Positions 15,517-17,610 of a stretch of DNA of 17,610 nucleotides are shown here, one piece after another (within the stretch, counting starts at the first letter, position 1; each line of letters starts with the position of its first letter). Under the pieces are notes generated by a model that was not told the DNA's origin, searched no databases, and worked only from the letters and a program-made list of their open reading frames with translations. A program made the translations under genes and the position numbers. This DNA is from an uncultured Collinsella sp. (lineage in GTDB: Bacteria > Actinomycetota > Coriobacteriia > Coriobacteriales > Coriobacteriaceae), in NCBI GenBank assembly GCA_900549355.1, contig UROA01000019.1, positions 1 to 17,610 on the forward strand, written 5' to 3'.

Positions 15517-16755
15517 CTATGCGGCGGGCAGCTCGATGGTGAATATCGTGTGTTCGGGCGTCGATTCACATGCAACGGTACCGCCGTGTGCCGCGATGAT
15601 CTCCTTGGCGATGGCAAGCCCCAGTCCAGCGCCGCCGCGATTGGTCGCACGCGCCGCATCCAGGCGATAGAACTTCTCAAAGATCACCTTGAGCTTAGCC
15701 GCAGGGATAGGATCGCCCTGATTGATAAAGCGCACGCGCACGCTGCCATCGTCTTGGCGCCCGGCCTCGATCGTGATAGTCGAGCCCTCATAGCTATAGG
15801 CGACGGCGTTTTTCATGATGTTGTTGAACACGCGAGCCATCTTGTCGCCATCCACGAGCACCGTCAGGTCCTCGCGAATATCAACTTGGGCTTCCTTATG
15901 CTGCTCGTTGAGGATGGGATAGAACTCGTCAGCCACCTGAGCCAGCAGCAACCCCAGATCAACATAGCCGCGCGTGAGCACGATATCGTGGAAGTCAAAG
16001 CGCGTGATATCGAAGAACTCTTCGATGAGTGCATCGAGCCGGTGCGCCTTGTCGAGAGCCACGCCCGTAAAGTGCGCACGTTGCTCAACCGGCAGCTCAG
16101 GAGCCTCTTGCAGCAGCGAAAGATAGCCCACCACACTGGCAAGCGGGGTGCGTAGGTCATGTGCCAAGTACGTGACCAAATCGTCCTTGCGATGCGACTC
16201 GTCACGCAGAGCTTGCTGCACCTTGCGCTCACGGTCACGCACGCGGTTAAGGGCGCCCTCGACCTCCAAGAAGTCGCCGTCAATGTTGTCCCAGGTGTCG
16301 GGGTGATCGATCAGGCGATCTTGAATACGAGCGGCCAGCACACAATCGGCATGCTGCTCGCCCTGCTCGTAGCCCTGGTAGTACAGGGCGCGGCCGCACA
16401 AGAACAGCACGCACGCGGCAAGCGCCAGCACAAAGCCAAGCATGTTGAATACAAAGCCGGCATCGAACAGCACCGGCCCTTCGATGCCGCCGAGCGCCAT
16501 GGCGCCAATCGCCAACGTCATGGCCCACGCGGCGCCGCCAATCACCATGCAGCGGCGCACGATCTCAAATCGATCGATCAGCAAAAAGCCGACAAGCAGC
16601 ACCGCCAAGATTCCAGCGATGTTATCAATGCCAATCAGCAGCAGGCTCAGCAAAAAGAGCAGCACCGTTGCAAGCGCGCGGTTGTCGACGACCGACCTCA
16701 CGTATTCAAAGAGTCGATCGGGCACCTCGAACGCTTGTCTATCGTCTTTTGTCAT
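15517..16755 (-). CDS. VanS-type sensor histidine kinase
   Basis: A 412-residue membrane histidine kinase of the VanS-like branch. About four membrane segments lie within residues 26-126, with only short loops between them, so no large external sensor is present. The HisKA domain reads DLVTYLAHDLRTPLASVVGY (192-211, H199), closely like VanS, and is followed by FFDITRFDFHDIVL. The HATPase domain has N box NNIMKNAVAYS (311-321), the unusual G1 region FINQGDPIPAAKL typical of VanS in place of DxGxG, and GGAGLGLAIAKEI (374-386). The frame extends upstream to 16920, overlapping the regulator, but the ATG at 16755 has GAGGAT in front and follows the regulator stop by 26 bases, so it is the real start. 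No van ligase or peptidase genes are present, and a role in envelope sensing is inference. Confidence 0.9.
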   Translation of the reverse strand: MTKDDRQAFEVPDRLFEYVRSVVDNRALATVLLFLLSLLLIGIDNIAGILAVLLVGFLLIDRFEIVRRCMVIGGAAWAMTLAIGAMALGGIEGPVLFDAGFVFNMLGFVLALAACVLFLCGRALYYQGYEQGEQHADCVLAARIQDRLIDHPDTWDNIDGDFLEVEGALNRVRDRERKVQQALRDESHRKDDLVTYLAHDLRTPLASVVGYLSLLQEAPELPVEQRAHFTGVALDKAHRLDALIEEFFDITRFDFHDIVLTRGYVDLGLLLAQVADEFYPILNEQHKEAQVDIREDLTVLVDGDKMARVFNNIMKNAVAYSYEGSTITIEAGRQDDGSVRVRFINQGDPIPAAKLKVIFEKFYRLDAARATNRGGAGLGLAIAKEIIAAHGGTVACESTPEHTIFTIELPAA

Positions 16756-16781
16756 ATCAAGATCCTCACAAGCGAAAAGCG

Positions 16782-16940
16782 TTATTCGATTATGTAGCCG
16801 ACGCCCCAGACGTTTTTGATAAAGCGCGGCTTTTGTGCGTCGTCGCCAATCTTTTCGCGCAAGTGGCGAATGTGCACCATCACCGTATTGTTGGAGCCGG
16901 GCATAAAATCCTCGTTCCACACCGCACGGAACAGGTCCTC
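16782..16940 (-). CDS. VanR-type response regulator, C-terminal fragment only
   Basis: About the last 53 residues of an OmpR-family winged-helix domain, starting EDLFRAVWNEDF and continuing through SNNTVMVHIRHLREKIGDD (recognition helix) to FIKNVWGVGYIIE. The pattern is VanR-like and matches the VanS-type kinase 26 bases downstream, so this is the kinase's partner regulator. The receiver domain and the front of the DNA-binding domain (about 175-180 residues) are missing. They are replaced, in frame, by the first 75 residues of KsgA. Codon use on this side is the GC-rich style of the rest of the window. The truncation is most likely an assembly artefact rather than a biological fusion. Confidence 0.82.
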   Translation of the reverse strand, partial: EDLFRAVWNEDFMPGSNNTVMVHIRHLREKIGDDAQKPRFIKNVWGVGYIIE

Positions 16941-16946
16941 CACGGC
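16930..16946. other. Chimeric junction between two unrelated genomes (likely misassembly)
   Basis: An open frame of 127 codons (17165 to 16782) reads KsgA residues up to SVVAVE and then switches to DLFRAVWNED of a VanR-type regulator. Between about 16936 and 16943 the bases GTGGAGGA could derive from either parent. Base composition changes at the same place, AT-richer on the right and GC-rich on the left. No transposase, integrase or tRNA is present at the break. Confidence 0.85.
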
Positions 16947-17165
16947 CACCACGCTGCCCGCGCGCTCCGCAAGATACTGGGTCATGGTACCGATGCCCGG
17001 CCCGATCTCCAGCACGCAGTCCTCCTTCGTGATCTCCGCAGAAGAAATAATCCGGTCCAGAACCGTCGTGTCTATAAGAAAGTTCTGTCCGAATTTTTTT
17101 TGAAAATTGAAATGGTACTTCTGCAGTACCGCAATGGTATTCTGGGGAATGCCCAAATAAGCCAT
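16941..17165 (-). CDS. ksgA: 16S rRNA dimethyladenosine transferase KsgA, N-terminal fragment
   Basis: The first 75 residues of KsgA/RsmA, which dimethylates two adjacent adenines near the 3' end of 16S rRNA in the cytoplasm. The diagnostic N-terminus FNFQKKFGQNFLID (about 19-32) is present, then the S-adenosylmethionine motif I VLEIGPGIGTMT (51-62) and LAERAGSVVAVE, where a full protein would continue with ID-K. The remaining 200 or so residues are absent because of the junction. A GGAGG Shine-Dalgarno lies between the preceding stop and the ATG at 17165. The upstream DHHW gene ends 11 bases before this start, so the two form an operon in their source genome. The sequence style is Lachnospiraceae-like (inference). 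Confidence 0.9.
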
Positions 17166-17176
17166 AATAAGCCTCC

Positions 17177-17610
17177 TTAATAATACTTAAAATCCTCTAA
17201 AAAATGAATACAATCATACAACACCAGCACATCCATTCCCTGTTCCGGTTCATACTGCTCCATCAGTTGGAACAGTTTCCCGTTAAAATACCGCAGATCC
17301 ACCACGTAGATATTCTCATAATGGGCCGTGAGCAGCGGAATCAGGCTGTTGGCATAAGAATCCTTGATGACAAACAGCGTCTTACCGGGATTGTATCCCG
17401 TATGAATCTCAATAAATGCATGATTGTCATTCAGGAAAAATCCATACTGGTTCTTGGTATCCAGATAATCCGGTGCATACAGAGAATCAGCCGTGTCCGC
17501 AAAATCATACGTCACCGATACTGCTTTTTTCTCCGTCTCCGGGAAATACTGTATGCTATCCTTCGTCCAGTCCACATTGATACGGGACTGCAGGGTTCCC
17601 TGAAAATTCT
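17177..17610 (-). CDS. DHHW family protein (AlgX/SGNH-like), 5' end beyond the window
   Basis: The frame is open to the right edge, giving the last 144 full codons plus a partial one. The product resembles the C-terminus of DHHW-family proteins, common in Clostridia, which are membrane-anchored, SGNH-hydrolase-like and related to AlgX/AlgJ and possibly linked to polysaccharide O-acetylation. Recognisable pieces are NFQGTLQSRIN near the window edge, NDNHAFIEIHTGYNPGKTL, the LFVIKDSYANSLIPLL stretch (the conserved DSY region), ENIYVVDLRYFNG and the C-terminal LVLYDCIHFLED. A GTG at 17575 could be mistaken for a start, but homology continues upstream of it, so the gene is simply cut. It precedes ksgA by 11 bases. 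AT-rich codon use sets it apart from the rest of the window. Confidence 0.85.
   Translation of the reverse strand, partial: NFQGTLQSRINVDWTKDSIQYFPETEKKAVSVTYDFADTADSLYAPDYLDTKNQYGFFLNDNHAFIEIHTGYNPGKTLFVIKDSYANSLIPLLTAHYENIYVVDLRYFNGKLFQLMEQYEPEQGMDVLVLYDCIHFLEDFKYY

Noticed and set aside
16159..16797. 212-codon plus-strand frame opposite the VanS-type kinase
   Set aside because: Gln/His/Ala-rich product with no domain, fully antisense to the kinase.
16782..17165. A genuine new fusion protein joining an rRNA methyltransferase to a DNA-binding domain
   Set aside because: KsgA is cut in the middle of its Rossmann fold and the regulator in the middle of its winged helix, so neither half could fold properly. 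The base composition also changes at the same point.

Overview
The window is a single-direction block: every gene I can support lies on the minus strand, so transcription runs from high to low coordinates. From 1 to about 16,940 the sequence is GC-rich, with strong codon bias and the usual spurious long frames on the opposite strand. Gene content and protein style look like a gut Coriobacteriia, most likely Collinsella or a close relative; this is recognition plus inference, not a database result. From about 16,940 to 17,610 the base composition becomes clearly AT-richer and the proteins look like Clostridia/Lachnospiraceae. The change falls inside one open frame and is most simply a metagenome assembly or library chimera.

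Layout in order of coordinates: a 3'-truncated M20 amidohydrolase (1-708); an EamA/DMT transporter (824-1807); two abutting YhgE/Pip membrane proteins read as one operon (7015 to 2009) behind a candidate palindromic operator; a 25-bp-arm inverted repeat between that operon and htpG; htpG, encoding Hsp90 (7292-9316), with a terminator-like hairpin in its leader; a GNAT acetyltransferase; a CpsC-CpsD-CpsB phosphotyrosine module (chain-length regulator, tyrosine kinase, PHP phosphatase; 12121 to 10057); a PhoB/PhoR-type two-component pair (14473 to 12317) directly downstream of pstB (14538-15413); a VanS-type sensor kinase (15517-16755) with the last ~53 residues of its VanR-type partner; then the foreign segment, holding the first 75 codons of ksgA and the C-terminal part of a DHHW-family protein.

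Functionally, pstB-RR-HK is a phosphate uptake and sensing unit, although pstS, pstC, pstA and phoU are not in view. CpsC/CpsD/CpsB would control exopolysaccharide or capsule assembly by tyrosine phosphorylation, but no glycosyltransferase, flippase or polymerase gene is nearby. The YhgE pair belongs to the ABC-2-like family that includes Pip and EsaA. Most of the window is ordinary chromosome. No gap exceeds 300 bases, and I saw no tRNA, rRNA, CRISPR or insertion sequence. The points worth a second look are the chimeric junction, the large inverted repeat at 7192-7261, the hairpin in the htpG leader and the palindromic operator ahead of the YhgE operon. I found no convincing new system.
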